A stretch of DNA of 64,000 nt from Acanthacorydalis orientalis (Eukaryota; Arthropoda; Insecta; Megaloptera; Corydalidae), in NCBI GenBank assembly GCA_034766995.1, contig CM068315.1, positions 34,924,693 through 34,988,692 of the forward strand. The letters run 5' to 3'. This document shows positions 11,370 through 22,509 of this stretch, in pieces. The number at the start of each line of letters is the position of its first letter. Positions within the stretch are counted from its first letter, which is position 1. The position numbers and the translations under genes are program-made. The notes under the pieces are model-generated. The model worked only from the letters and a program-made list of their open reading frames with translations. It made no database searches and was not told where the DNA came from.

Positions 11370-12200
11370 AAAATAATAAGAATCTAGAAAGCATTAAAAC
11401 AAAATTGCTGAATTTTTTGAAAGAAATGGAAATGTAAACTATCAGTAATTTCAACCAACGAATCAGAATCGTTTACAAAAATTTTACTGCACATCATAGT
11501 GCCATCCAGTCCATCTTATATTGTTCATTCTGGCTAGGGAATATAAATACAGTCAGGCGACATTACCAAAAGGTTGGATCTCAGACCTCTCTCACTCCTC
11601 TGTTCGCTCTTGTCGCACTCATTCTTTATGTGAACATTGAAACTAACCTAAATCTCGAATAGTAAGCGAAATGTTTGTTGATTTTGTTTAGTACAAAAAT
11701 GTCTGGAAATTCTGTGTTACTTGAAATTATTTCCCATTCTGTATATTAGTAACAATTCAAATGTGTATACTGTTTCTACTTTATATATGAATACAATCTA
11801 TTAATTCAACGCAATAACGTATTAGTTTTGTTCATTTACCTACTCTACCTTGTAGAATTGAATTGAAATTTTATTAAATAAAAATCCGGAAAAACGAGGT
11901 CGGTAAGGTAGGTTTTTACACATTTCTCCGGATTCTTCTTAATTAGGGCACCTATTTCTACACTTCCTGTAATAAACTTCTTTTCTAATTATTTGGTAAA
12001 ATGGGTAACAAAAGAATTTTTAAAACTTATGCTTAGTAATACCGACCTCCTACTAGCGCCACTGCATTAATAGTTTGCAGAACAGTTGCTACGACCGTGA
12101 GGCGATTAGCATAGGCCTGGTGCCATCTGTTCATACATTTTTTGACCAAATGTTAATTTATTATTAGGAAATCAAATGACTAGTGTAGTATTTTGAAATA
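11370..12200. other. Non-coding stretch with small inverted repeat
   Basis: GAGGTCGGTA at 11897-11906 is repeated exactly in inverse as TACCGACCTC at 12040-12049, a possible miniature element of about 150 bp. A CT-rich patch at 11580-11620 (CTCTCTCACTCCTCTGTTCG) and a more complex patch at 12050-12125 are otherwise unexplained. No gene seen. Confidence 0.3.
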
Positions 12201-12204
12201 AAAG

Positions 12205-12208
<4 letters not shown>

Positions 12209-12236
<28 letters not shown>
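12209..12236. repeat. (AT)n microsatellite
   Basis: About 14 AT units. Confidence 0.9.
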
Positions 12237-12240
<4 letters not shown>

Positions 12241-12542
12241 ATGTATTTTTAATGACCAATAAAAATGCAGATTCCTATTGAATGTTTTGTTGCTATATAT
12301 ATGGCAAGCTATCGTTACACCTACATTGTCTATAAGATTAATAGTATATGTCAATTCTAACAATTTAAAAAATTAATTAATCGATTTTTATTAATTGAAC
12401 ACACGCCTTTCAAATCATGTTTACTAAAAAGTATAGTAACTTTCATGAAATATTTATTATATAATTTATTTTTGTCAAACAACTTTTTGTCAAAGTGAAA
12501 TTCAAACAAATGCTCATATATATTCAGTATGTGTAGTAGATG

Positions 12543-12638
12543 TGTATATATATATATATATGTATATATGTATATATGTATATATGTATATATGTATATA
12601 TGTATATATGTATATATGTATATATGTATATATGTATA
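12543..12638. repeat. (TATATATG)n minisatellite
   Basis: A short (AT)n lead is followed by about nine near-perfect 8-base units TGTATATA. The regular G every eighth base distinguishes it from every other AT tract here. It creates an artificial 76-codon frame of Tyr-Ile-Cys repeats. Confidence 0.95.
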
Positions 12639-12639
12639 A

Positions 12640-13710
12640 TGTATTTGTAAGAATGCTAAGAAAGAAAAAACGTTTTAACTTATCACCGTCTCGTCAATCG
12701 TTCAGTCATTCAGATAATATCCTTTTTTCAGTACGCAAAACGTCAACCCTTGGGTTATACATATACACTTAACGAATGAAACATTTATAGTTAAGAATTA
12801 AGAGTTGCGTGTCGAACAGAGTCCACTCCATACCACAATATGTATTCTGTATATGAAGTGATCAATTATGGCACATTTAAAAGCGTTCACAAACAGAAAT
12901 CTCATATTGTGCACAAAACTATGTTATGGTCTATATTTGAGTGTGTCCATTACTAGACAGGCTATCCGTCTTTCAATATGGTTCTTGTAAGGGTCTGAGA
13001 TGTCAGAAACACCCTTGTCTTTTGACTCTTAAGCCAACCAACCAACTGCAGTTTACAAAAGTCAAGATTCGTCTTTGTATGTATGTGTAGTACAATACGT
13101 ATAAATTAATAATCGATCAGTGTGTTTTTTGGAGTAAGTGATGGATTATTTGTACTGTTACTGTTTTTGTTCCATATTTGTGATTGATTTACGGAAATGG
13201 GATTATATAGAAATATGTTACAATTCTACACACGTACACGTACCATTTTCAATCTTCATTCGTAGTTATTTTTGAATACATTCTATTTAATTATGAAAAA
13301 TTATACCAACTTTCTATAATAATTGAAATAAAATTGTATGTATGTTAAATTCGAAAATGAAAACAATTATCTATTGTGTTTCTTTTTTCTATAAAGAAAT
13401 AATTAAATAAAAAAAAAAACTAAATAATAAAAAAACAACTAAATAATAAAAGACCGTTTAATAATAACGAAACTCACCTTTAACATTGTTGTCAGTTCTG
13501 AAACAGAAGAAAAATGTATTAATTTACATAGAAAACGAATTACTTCTAAATATTATTATTCATATGGAAATGTTAGATAACAGGAAACGTATTTAATTAA
13601 ACGGTTACCAAGTTGAATTTGTGAATAATAACAGACTATTAGCCTGGATTCGAATTTATTAGTCATAAATTTGAGGAAATCGCTCAACTATTATTATCTT
13701 TCTCTATTTT
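12640..13710. other. AT-rich DNA, no gene seen
   Basis: Some more complex sequence at 12770-13080 (for example GTCGAACAGAGTCCACTCC) without a coding frame. At 13421-13452 there is a small tandem repeat of CTAAATAATAAAA. Confidence 0.35.
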
Positions 13711-13711
13711 C

Positions 13712-13714
<3 letters not shown>

Positions 13715-13758
<44 letters not shown>
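13715..13758. repeat. (AT)n microsatellite
   Basis: About 21 AT units, preceded by a CCCC-ended pyrimidine run. Confidence 0.95.
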
Positions 13759-13761
<3 letters not shown>

Positions 13762-14189
13762 TAAAATAGTTGTATTCCAATTTGCAATATTAAACAGATT
13801 ATAATTAATTTGTATAATCGATTTCATAGTATTTGTATAAAGGAGTATTGGTTGAAAGGAAATTAACATTAATTTATATCACGATAAAAATTAATATTTT
13901 AATGAATTATTTAAAAAAATATATTATTTCTATGTGAAATGGGCCGATTTGAATCGATGACAAAAAATCGACTATTTCGATGATTGCATTGTAATTTTTG
14001 GATTAATCGATTATATTACCTCTCTATTATAATAAAAATATTCCATCCGTTACACTGATTAATGTCAAGAAATTTTTTTGTTTTCCTATTACCTCTACAC
14101 CCCTTTCTTCATCATATTCTTCATAGAGTTTCGACTGTTTCCGACTTCAGCCGAACAATAACGATTGAAGTTTAACGTTAATGATTATT

Positions 14190-14275
14190 TTAGATTATTA
14201 TTGAACCAGCGCAGCTACTCGGGGTCGGCGACTGTAGCGAGTAGGAGGTGGAGCTATTTGGTTAATATAAATATA
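14190..14275. repeat. GC-rich patch with inverted repeat
   Basis: CTACTCG and CGAGTAG form a 7-base inverted pair about 15 bases apart around 14213-14245, in a run of GGGGTCGGCGACTG. The GCGAGTAGGAG phrase also occurs in the tail of the RF2 copy at 63.87 kb, so this may be a fragment of an RF2 end. Confidence 0.35.
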
Positions 14276-14447
14276 ATATTTTTTTATTTATATTACAAAT
14301 AAATCTGTTAAACAATAAATTAAAAATGAGGCTTCAAATTCTAAATAGTATCTTTAAATTAAAAAAATAACACAGATTACAATTTTAACAACAGAAAAAA
14401 ATAAAATAAGTTATCCATCATAAATGAATTATTTTTAAACTACAAAA

Positions 14448-14635
14448 ACACATTCTGATCAAATATTTTTAATAAATCATTATTGTTCATTGATTAGATT
14501 ATTGTTCAACACATCAACAGCATTGCTTTCATTATCAGATTGTTCAAGGTACAGAAAATTTTACAACCAAATATGATCAATAATAATAATTTATTGATCA
14601 TTTTTGATTAGAAAATTTTTTTAGCTTAGTGGAGT
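14448..14635. repeat. RF1 palindromic repeat, shortened
   Basis: Left arm ATTCTGATCAAATATTTTTA, AATAAATCATTATTGTTCAT; centre TTCAAGGTACAGAAAATTTT; right arm AATATGATCAATAATAATAA, TTTATTGATCATTTTTGATT. Arms are clearly inverse though trimmed. Confidence 0.55.
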
Positions 14636-14654
14636 AAGTATAGGGGGCCTTTTT

Positions 14655-14990
14655 CAGTGATTTAAATAATAAATATTTATCACACAAAAAAATGTTTAGT
14701 ATGAAAGTTGTAGACTTTTTCATCCTCTATAACTTTGTTAATGGCTGTCTTAAGCGTTCAACGAACGACAAAGGAGAAAGATGCAAAAAACTTTACCAGT
14801 TTTGTTGCGATAAATAAAAAATATTCATCGCACGAAAAAAGTATCAGAACCAAAGTTGTAGACAATTAAATTCTTTACAAAATGTTTTTTTTTAATTTAT
14901 TTTGTAGTTAGAACAGGAAGCGAGATATTTTTTAAAAAAATGGAATTTAACCCTTTTTTCGCGTTGGTCGCGACAGCGTAAGGTCTTATA
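14655..14990. repeat. Diverged tandem duplication
   Basis: Two related segments of about 145 bases: one with AAATATTTATCACACAAAAA then GAAAGTTGTAGACTTTTTCA, the other with AAATATTCATCGCACGAAAA then CAAAGTTGTAGACAATTAAA. The right part ends in a more GC-rich patch (TTCGCGTTGGTCGCGACAGC). No coding frame. Identity of the repeat unknown. Confidence 0.45.
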
Positions 14991-15099
14991 GTTCACAAAA
15001 ATATAACTATATTCTAGACAAATCCTCCTCCCTCACAATTCCTCAATCAAGATTAGATTATCCATTCTGATGCTATATTCCAGCCAGATACGCTGGACT

Positions 15100-15205
15100 A
15101 TATTGAAAAACATATAAGGAGCAATCAAAATTGATAATAATGAATATTTTTGATTATGAAAAGTATTATATGGTTTACAGGGTAGTAAAAAATTGATTTA
15201 TAGCC
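15100..15205. repeat. RF1 right-arm fragment
   Basis: ATATAAGGAGCAATCAAAAT, GAATATTTTTGATTATGAAA and TATGGTTTACAGGGTAG follow the right-arm order of RF1. The left arm is not recognisable. Confidence 0.4.
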
Positions 15206-15209
15206 GTGT

Positions 15210-15785
15210 TATACCTACATATTTGTTGATTAGACTTACTTTTATCATGAATAACAAACTAAACGTTTTAACGTGATAGTTTATTTTCAAAATAACTATT
15301 AAGTATTAATTAAGACTGACTTTATTATATTATTATTCTTGGGCCAATCGTCAATTATCGTTCCTTCTTTTCATTTTTTATGCGTATATCAATAATTAAT
15401 TGTTTGATGATGAATATAGTGAGAGTTAATTGTTTCAAGTATTCGATCATTCACATCGGAATGCTTGAATCATTTATTTTTACTATGTAACGGTTTTAAA
15501 GAAAGTTTCAGTATTATACAAGAAATGTTTCCATGTATGTAATTTAATGTCAATTACCTATTTAAAGTACAATTACAGTCTATGTAATCAGTAACATTTT
15601 TCCGGTTATAAACAGAACGAAAAAAAGTAAATAATAAAAAACAAACACTTAATAGTTCACCAATAAAAATGCACACCAATTAATGAACATCGAATGTACC
15701 ACATTTATATGTTTACAGCAACAACATAACAAGGGTGTCATAAAATCAAGGTAAACGTGTCATAAACCAAAAACGTTTTATTTTA
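15210..15785. other. AT-rich DNA, nothing recognised
   Basis: AT-rich with no supported motif or frame. Confidence 0.4.
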
Positions 15786-15787
15786 TC

Positions 15788-16150
15788 ATAAGCAGACATC
15801 TCCGTACGGAATTAATTACAAAACGCTTAAAACACCGTCGTACGGATGATAGTAATGCATGGGCGTGCACGGTGAACAGCACAGAAATCTTAAAAACAGT
15901 TGTCCACCAGTCATTTTTATCGAATTATCTGAATCGCTAATACGCTTAACAAAACAGGTATTGCTCGCGAACGATTCTTGTGGTTCTGTGTGTAAAGTAC
16001 TGTGTGTGGGTCGTGCACAAGACGCACCCTCAGCCACCACGCAGTGGATACGTTTCCATGAATCACTGTATAGTCACCACACTCATTATCATATGGATGT
16101 GTCGTGATTCTATCCTCTACCCGTAGTGTTCTTTCCATACAAGTTATTAT
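15788..16150. other. Complex, higher-GC island with overlapping open frames
   Basis: Open frames of 74-82 codons lie on both strands here (for example plus 15859-16107), which is expected from low stop-codon density in GC-richer DNA and not evidence of coding. No domain is recognised in any of them, and there are no clear splice sites. The island has no repeat match in the window. Candidate conserved non-coding element or unrecognised exon. Confidence 0.4.
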
Positions 16151-16458
16151 TTGCATTGAAGAATTACTATGTACCAGTCTGGAACGATTTTATTGCTTTT
16201 GTTTAAATGTACATTTTAAAAAATTCCAGTACTCCCATTTGATGGAATTTTGCTATTCATTAAAATTACAACATCACTAAACATCAAAACATATTTTTTT
16301 AATAGAATGTGTGGTGGGACAATAAAGATATTTGCTTGCGATATATTTTTTTAAATCACATTTCCATTTACATACAAGTTTTACAACATGTTCATTATAT
16401 TTGTTTTATGTGTTTCGTTTCGGTAGTTAAATATATATTTTATATTTATTAAAAAAAG

Positions 16459-16480
16459 CACACACACACATACATACACA

Positions 16481-16543
<63 letters not shown>
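16459..16543. repeat. (CA)n-(AT)n compound microsatellite
   Basis: CACACACACA, TACATACACACGC, then about 29 AT units. Confidence 0.95.
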
Positions 16544-16545
<2 letters not shown>

Positions 16546-16549
16546 CACA

Positions 16550-16980
16550 CTGATTAGTAAAGAAAGGAGAAAAAACATCATTTAAATTTATTGTTATTTG
16601 CATTTGTAATGTTTCATAAATAATAAATAATTTATTTTATATACGTTTTACTATTATTAATGTTTACAACTATATAATTATTGTATAGTATATTTTTTAT
16701 AATATAAAAAAAATCCGCATAGATACATATCTTCGATAGTATCAGACATGAATATCGCAAGTTTTTACGTTTGTAATAAAAATGAAGAAGATTTCATAAT
16801 TGAAATTCATTTTATCTAGATTAATGGTGTTACATATGCGGCTCCCGGGCCAAAGCTTGAAGTTGATTTTATTAAAATAAAAAAATGGAATTTAAAAAAT
16901 GTAAAATACATTTTTAAAAAATTACATATTATAGAAGTATATTATAAGGAACACCGTTTTATGTCAATTCCGATTTAGTT
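16550..16980. other. AT-rich DNA, nothing recognised
   Basis: No frame or repeat supported; a short GC patch near 16840 (GCGGCTCCCGGGCC) stands alone. Confidence 0.35.
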
Positions 16981-16984
16981 CATT

Positions 16985-17125
16985 TTTCTAGATTTTTCTG
17001 TACTTATACACTGAAAATGATTGTTATCGAAATACATGAAAGTAATAATAAAAATCATTAATGATGATTTATTGAATATGTTTGGTCAGACTTTTTAAGT
17101 GGTTCATTGGATAAAACAGAATTAA
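16985..17125. repeat. RF1 right-arm copy
   Basis: AGATTTTTCTGTACTTATAC, TGAAAATGATTGTTATCGAA, GATGATTTATTGAATATGTT and AGTGGTTCATTGGAT follow the right-arm order. Confidence 0.5.
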
Positions 17126-17329
17126 TTTGTTAAAAATACTTTTCTACCTTAAATTGTAGATATTTATTAAACTTTTTAAAATTTCGGAGAGAACCATCAA
17201 ATATTAGATGTATAAATAAATTCGATGCCTTTTTTTAATACAGAATGTTTACAGAAACATTGAATACATTTCAGTCTTCAAAATATCCTTAATTATTTTG
17301 TATAATTTTGCTCTATTTGTCGGATAACT

Positions 17330-17590
17330 GACGAATCACTTATCGAAAAAAATTAAGCGGCTTTGAGTTGACGGTCTTAATGCATTTTCAGACCCGTTCC
17401 ATTGTTTTAGGATTTTTTACATATTTTATGCGTAACAATTTTTCCCAAAAATGAATAAATAATTCCATGGCTTCATCAGCATTTTTTTCAACTGCAATGA
17501 GAAAAACATGCAATGCCTAATATAGTGCTTTCCGGACGTCACCGTGTTCACTATTGTTTTGTGAGATTATGCCAGCTGTTTGGCAAATAT
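17330..17590 (-). pseudogene. Broken coding-like fragment, protein not recognised
   Basis: On the minus strand one frame reads, from right to left, SEHGDVRKALY, a stop, then ALHVFLIAVEKNADEAMELF followed by IHFWEKLLRIKYVKNPKTME, RV, a stop, and KCIKTVNSKPLNFF. The composition (charged, few Ile-Tyr repeats, amphipathic stretches) is protein-like and unlike the other frames of this AT-rich DNA, but at least three in-frame stops break it. I do not recognise the family. It could be a decayed host-gene copy or part of a transposon protein. Too interrupted to be an active exon. Confidence 0.4.
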
Positions 17591-17599
17591 ATATACTTT

Positions 17600-17960
17600 T
17601 TTTTTAAAAAAATGTTAGCATTTCAAAATCCTACAATGGCGGGAAAATATTTTAACTTAAACAAGAATTATAACTGATTTAATTCAAGTGCATCAAATTA
17701 TTTTTATACCTAATACATTAAATAAATGTACAATTGTTTGAAAGTAACCTTTTAATATTTTTTTTGAACTAGAAATATTATTTATTTTACATTGTAGTTA
17801 ATTTAAAAAGTGTGTATTATTCGTAATTTGTTCAAAAAAATAATTTTATTGTTATTTTTTATCATTTCTTATTAAATTCAGCAATTATGTATCCAGATGG
17901 TATATACTCACTCGCCATACAAGTCTGTAATATATTATAATTTTAAACACGAGTTCTACA
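17600..17960. other. AT-rich DNA, nothing recognised
   Basis: Low complexity; no gene, repeat or motif supported. Confidence 0.4.
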
Positions 17961-17964
17961 GTAC

Positions 17965-17966
<2 letters not shown>

Positions 17967-18019
<53 letters not shown>

Positions 18020-18020
18020 A
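17967..18020. repeat. (AT)n-(GT)n compound microsatellite
   Basis: About 16 TA units followed by about 10 TG units. Confidence 0.95.
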
Positions 18021-18600
18021 TTTGTATATAAACGTATATTTCTACTTGAATAAATCGAAGAAAATAGTTTAAGTAACACATCGTTAAATAGGTAATAGAA
18101 GAGTGTACACCTGCGTGACTTGTCTAAGTTAATGCTTGTTATTATTTACGCCTAGAATGTATTTATTTCTTGTAATACTCAATCGAATGACAAATATATA
18201 TTTGTATTAATTATAGTTTTAATGTAAATATATTCAAATATCACATACGATTTACATGTGTATGCAGACACGTGTGTAATTATGAATATTGTGAAATTGG
18301 TATTTTTTTTGTTAATTATTTACACTCAGGTGTCGGTTTTAATATTACTTGATGGGAGTTATTTGCTCGTTATTCTGGTTATATTTTTATTATTGTCAAG
18401 ATTATACATACATACGTACACAAATTATATATGCACTCATATGAGATATTTTTAAACTTAGTTCAATAATTACAGATATATCCAATTTATAGCTGGTGAT
18501 AATAATTTATTAGAATGTTTATTCAAAAATTTATCTGAATTTTATTCAAATAGATATACCTGATTGTACTTTATAGATATGTATTTAAATCTTGTTAGTA
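18021..18600. other. AT-rich DNA, nothing recognised
   Basis: A 65-codon hydrophobic frame at 18258-18455 has an initiator Met but no family resemblance; hydrophobic frames arise readily from T-rich DNA, so it is not called as a gene. Confidence 0.35.
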
Positions 18601-18604
18601 TTAT

Positions 18605-18770
18605 TTATTCGTTCAGATGTTAACTCTTTGTGGGAATTGGCATCGCTATTGAAATGTCTGTAAGAAACAATAAAATGTTTCAACAATCAATTATTGTACA
18701 TTCCAAACTGTTGGAAATGCGTTCAAGAAAAATAATATTCATTTGTGAAAGTGAATGTTTCCAGTATCAG
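18605..18770. repeat. RF1 right-arm copy
   Basis: GGCATCGCTATTGAAATG, AAGAAACAATAAAATG, CAACAATCAATTATTG, then ATTCATTTGTGAAAGTGAAT and CCAGTATCAGA match the right half of RF1 to near its outer end. Confidence 0.5.
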
Positions 18771-18774
18771 ATTT

Positions 18775-19740
18775 CCTTTGTGTCAAAATAAAACAATATC
18801 ACTTATAGCTGTTCTTATTGATTGTGCTCGGTGGAATTTTTTAACATATTTCTGCCATAATTTATGCTTGTGTAAGTACATCCAACTAAGTTATGTAAGT
18901 ATCTATCCAACCATTAGTCATATTATTTTCAAAACTTTGCATTCAAAGAATAATTAATTGCATATTTTAAATATTTGCTGATTTAATAATTGAATACGTA
19001 TTTCAATAAAAAGATTGTACTTTCACAAATGAATTAGCCATTCTTTCATAAATAACACAATCATTTCTTCTGATTCACTCTTTGAAGCCAGGTGTGGATC
19101 TAGGAGTCTAGTGTTGTTTTCCAAAGAAACTATGGTCTCAGAGCGCTATCTTTTGGATGATATATTCGAAGGTAACTAGTATCCTTTTAATGAGACTAAA
19201 TTTATAACTCTTTCATTAAAAAAAATTATAGCCGTCCAAAAATCAGAAAAATCGCAGTTTTTTCATTTGAAAACCTATAAAAATTGTGAACTTGAGAACT
19301 GGGTTGAATAATATTTTTTTTACAAAAGTTCATTATTGGAAAATAGCGTATAAAAAAATTTCAAGACTGCGTCCGGGTACAAGATATGACCGATGTGAAA
19401 CTGTTTTGTACACACTTGTTTCAAATTTTTTCACATTCAACAGTAATGTTATACCTGCAAATGTTCGAATTGTAATCATTTTCTTCGCTTCCAATTATGG
19501 ATTTGCTATTATATTATTTGCTTCCAATCAAGAGATTTATGTTTCCCTGAATATTATACACGATTTTTCACGATATACCAGATAGATGTAAAATGTGTAA
19601 TATCTAACCTGAATTAACATATTTTTTCCTGTAACCGAAAAATTTGCAAATTTTTTTTAAATACAAGAATGTACAATTAATTGAAAAATATCTGTTAATA
19701 AATGCTAGAAACCTTTCAACCTCCACGGCTCCAAACGGTT
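18775..19740. other. Non-coding DNA with a complex patch
   Basis: The patch at 19080-19180 (GTGTGGATCTAGGAGTCTAG, CAGAGCGCTATCTTTTGG) and the stretch to 19590 are more complex than the surroundings. A 99-codon plus frame at 19286-19585 shows no recognised domain. Likely an unidentified repeat; no second copy seen in this window. Confidence 0.3.
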
Positions 19741-19744
19741 AAGA

Positions 19745-19840
19745 CATGTTCTAACAATTGTTTATTGATCCCTTTTTGATTGCAGGTATATACATTTCCA
19801 GAGCTATGCTATCATTCCCAAACCATGTGACAGAGACTTT
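19745..19840. repeat. Weak RF1 left-arm fragment
   Basis: TTGTTTATTGATCCCTTTTT, GATTGCAGGTATATACATTT, GCTATCATTC resemble the RF1 left arm in order but with many differences. Confidence 0.3.
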
Positions 19841-20049
19841 TTTTAAAAGAAATAAATGTTTACAGACATTTTTAATATATTAAAATATATGAATAAAAAT
19901 TTCAATACATTCTTTCAATGTCAATTTAACATTTCTTTTCATGCTACATAAATTATAAGAGATATCAGACACTACAACATGTAAATCAAATGAAAAAAAT
20001 AATTATCTATCTTTACCTTTCAAATATAGAAATATATATTAGCTTTTTC

Positions 20050-20340
<291 letters not shown>

Positions 20341-20769
20341 AAAATGGAAACAGTATGAAGTGTTTTATTTTAAATACAATAATTTCTTTTATATTTGTAT
20401 GAGAGAGTGCGAGTAAAATATAAAAAAAAATGTATAATAAAACATCAAAATACTCTGAAACGTCTTTATAAGGTATAATAACCCTAAGTAAAGTCTAATA
20501 AGGTGTATAAACTCTGCATACTTCATTATTGTTTTCTTATCTTGTATTTTTCTGTCTTTGATGTTAATACTATTGAGATATGTCATTTTTCTGATTCAAG
20601 TTTTGTTTCTTGTATAAACTGTCATATATGTCAACACACGAACATGCGCTTAACTATATATATATATAAACTGAAAAAAGTTATACGATCCTATAATTTT
20701 ATCAACCGTGTGGAATCTCTGAAACCTATAATACACAACACAATATGTTAACTTTTTATACTCAATGTA

Positions 20770-21300
20770 AGTTGCCTATCTCGTCGATGAATCACGTACG
20801 AGAGCAATAAATAAGCCAAGAATCTTACCACAAGTCTGCATCTCTGTTCTTGTGTCGTGACGTTCGAAGTCAACGTTCAATGGAGTCAAACGCGCGTTGC
20901 ACGCTGCATTGCATTTCCCCGTAAAACCACCCGTATTTACATATTATCTTCAGATGCGTTCGTGTCTCTGTTCCGTAAACAATCGTACCGTATCTCTGTC
21001 GCATGTGTATGTACACTAATACCGAGAAAATATTGCCGGCAGCTACCAGCAGCAGCAGCAGCCAGCCAGCCAAAAGCCAACAGCCAACCAAGGTCTGGGT
21101 TACATCGTTATGGTATAAATACGTATTTACCTGTGTGGCCTGCGATAAAAAAGACAACGTTCACAACTTTGCGTGGTTTAGGTATTTATTGTCTCTGGTA
21201 TGTGACATTTTTGTTGCAGTGCGTGCGAGTACTGTTTTACTGGTGATAGTATGTACATATATCTGGTTCATCAGATCTCCCGTTTCTGTTACGTGAAATG
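20770..21300. other. Complex, higher-GC island with CAG run and TATA-like site
   Basis: Stands out in composition: GCGCGTTGCACGCTGCATTG near 20890, five CAG/AGC units at 21048-21063 followed by CCAGCCAGCC, and GGTATAAATACG at about 21111, a good TATA-box match. Overlapping frames of 82-129 codons on both strands contain no recognised domain and simply reflect fewer stop codons. Could be a promoter or untranslated exon region of a nearby gene; no transcript evidence is available. Confidence 0.4.
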
Positions 21301-21596
21301 TTCTTGCACCAAACTGGATTAAAGTTCAAGAGAGATCTATTGATTCTTTTTCATCATTGGTTTCGTGCTCAGTTCATTGTTGTTTTTATTAATTAAATTT
21401 AACATCATTAAAAAAATCGTGCAGTATTTTTATTACTAAAAGATTTAAATAAAATCTAAATTTTATAACAAACATTTTTTTAAAAAAATACTTTTCCCTT
21501 TACAATCAAATTCATTCATGTGACTACGCGTACGTGTCGACTTATTTAACTTAAACAAATATTGAAAATTATTCCAAACTATGAATAATATTTACA

Positions 21597-21759
21597 CAGT
21601 GGCGCATTATAGCCTCATGGGCAAATGTGAATTAGGTAACCCCCTTTTACAGAATTGTACAACAGTAATGAGTTTATAAAAGATTGGTTTTGGGCCTCCC
21701 TCTTGGTGGAGGCTACAGGCAATTGCTCTTTTTGCTCATAATAGGATAAAGCGCTACTG
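21597..21759. mobile_element. hAT-like miniature element
   Basis: A 163 bp segment beginning CAGTGGCGCATTATAGCC and ending GATAAAGCGCTACTG, whose ends are inverted repeats over about 30 bases with mismatches (left CATGGGCAAA, right inverse TATGAGCAAA). It is flanked by TATTTACA on the left and TATTTAAC on the right, an 8-base target duplication matching in 6 positions, as expected for the hAT superfamily. No coding capacity. Confidence 0.7.
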
Positions 21760-22144
21760 TATTTAACTGAAAATTATTATAAAAAAATAACACAATCTTT
21801 CAAAATATTTCCATAATCCTGCCTGACACTTTATTAGAGATATTTTATTAACAGTTCATTGTCGAATAATTAGATTTATTATCATTAAAAATTCACCTTA
21901 CAGTATTTTTACTCTTAAAAGATTTCAATTAAATATAAACACGTTTATAACAAAAATGTCTGTTATAAAAAAGAAATTTAATTAGTTTCTCTATAGTGAA
22001 ATTCATAAATTTCACTGTCCGAAATTATCAAAATATTCAAATTGAATAATATTTAAAATCAATCATAATACATGAATAATATTGGTTAAAACTTTATACA
22101 AAAAAAAACTCAATCTATTTTTGTATTTTAATATTTCTATTTAG

Positions 22145-22505
22145 TGTCCGTCTTGTTCCACTTTATTTTAAATTCTATTGATTATTTTTTTCGAATCCTT
22201 CGATTTTTGTAAAAAGAAGTACAAGTATATGTTTTAGACTTGTTGTACGGCAATTTTAACCGTTTTTGGTTTAGCTCTTCTTTCAAACGGTTCAACAATG
22301 TTGCATAAAAGGTTCCTGTTATCGTTTTTCCCTTCGTTAAGTAGTCGATCAGGATGATTCCTCGGAAATCCCAAAAAACAGTAGCCATCACCTTCCCAGC
22401 CGACAAAACAGTCTTCGCCTTCTTCGATGCACTTTCACCAGTCATCCACTGCTTCTATTCAGGTGTGTAATGATAGATCCATGTTTTATCCATTTGGCAT
22501 AAGAA
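22145..22505 (-). pseudogene. Mariner transposase catalytic-core fragment
   Basis: On the minus strand the translation starts near 22497 with KTWIYHYTPE, has a stop, and continues SASKKAKTVLSAGKVMATVF then WDFRGIILIDYLTKGKTI and YATLLNRLKEEL. This is the central part of a mariner-family transposase: the segment with the first catalytic aspartate region (normally DETW, here with K in place of E) and the WD-G-I-DYL motif. It stops before the expected second catalytic motif (HxDNA): the residues after RLKEEL no longer align. Neither N-terminal half nor terminal repeats are found nearby, so it is an isolated relic, and it is different material from the deletion derivatives, which lack this region. 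Confidence 0.75.
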
Positions 22506-22509
22506 GAAA

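Noticed and set aside
15816..16156. Three overlapping frames as a small secreted or regulatory protein
   Set aside because: Opposed overlapping frames of equal length, no signal peptide or domain; kept only as a higher-GC island.
19286..19585. 99-codon plus frame as a gene
   Set aside because: No recognised domain and stretches like NIIHDFSRY with low complexity; likely part of an unidentified repeat.
20857..21296. Overlapping 82-129-codon frames as a protein gene
   Set aside because: Frames of similar length occur on both strands, with no recognised domain and no codon-level evidence; the region is just poor in stop codons.
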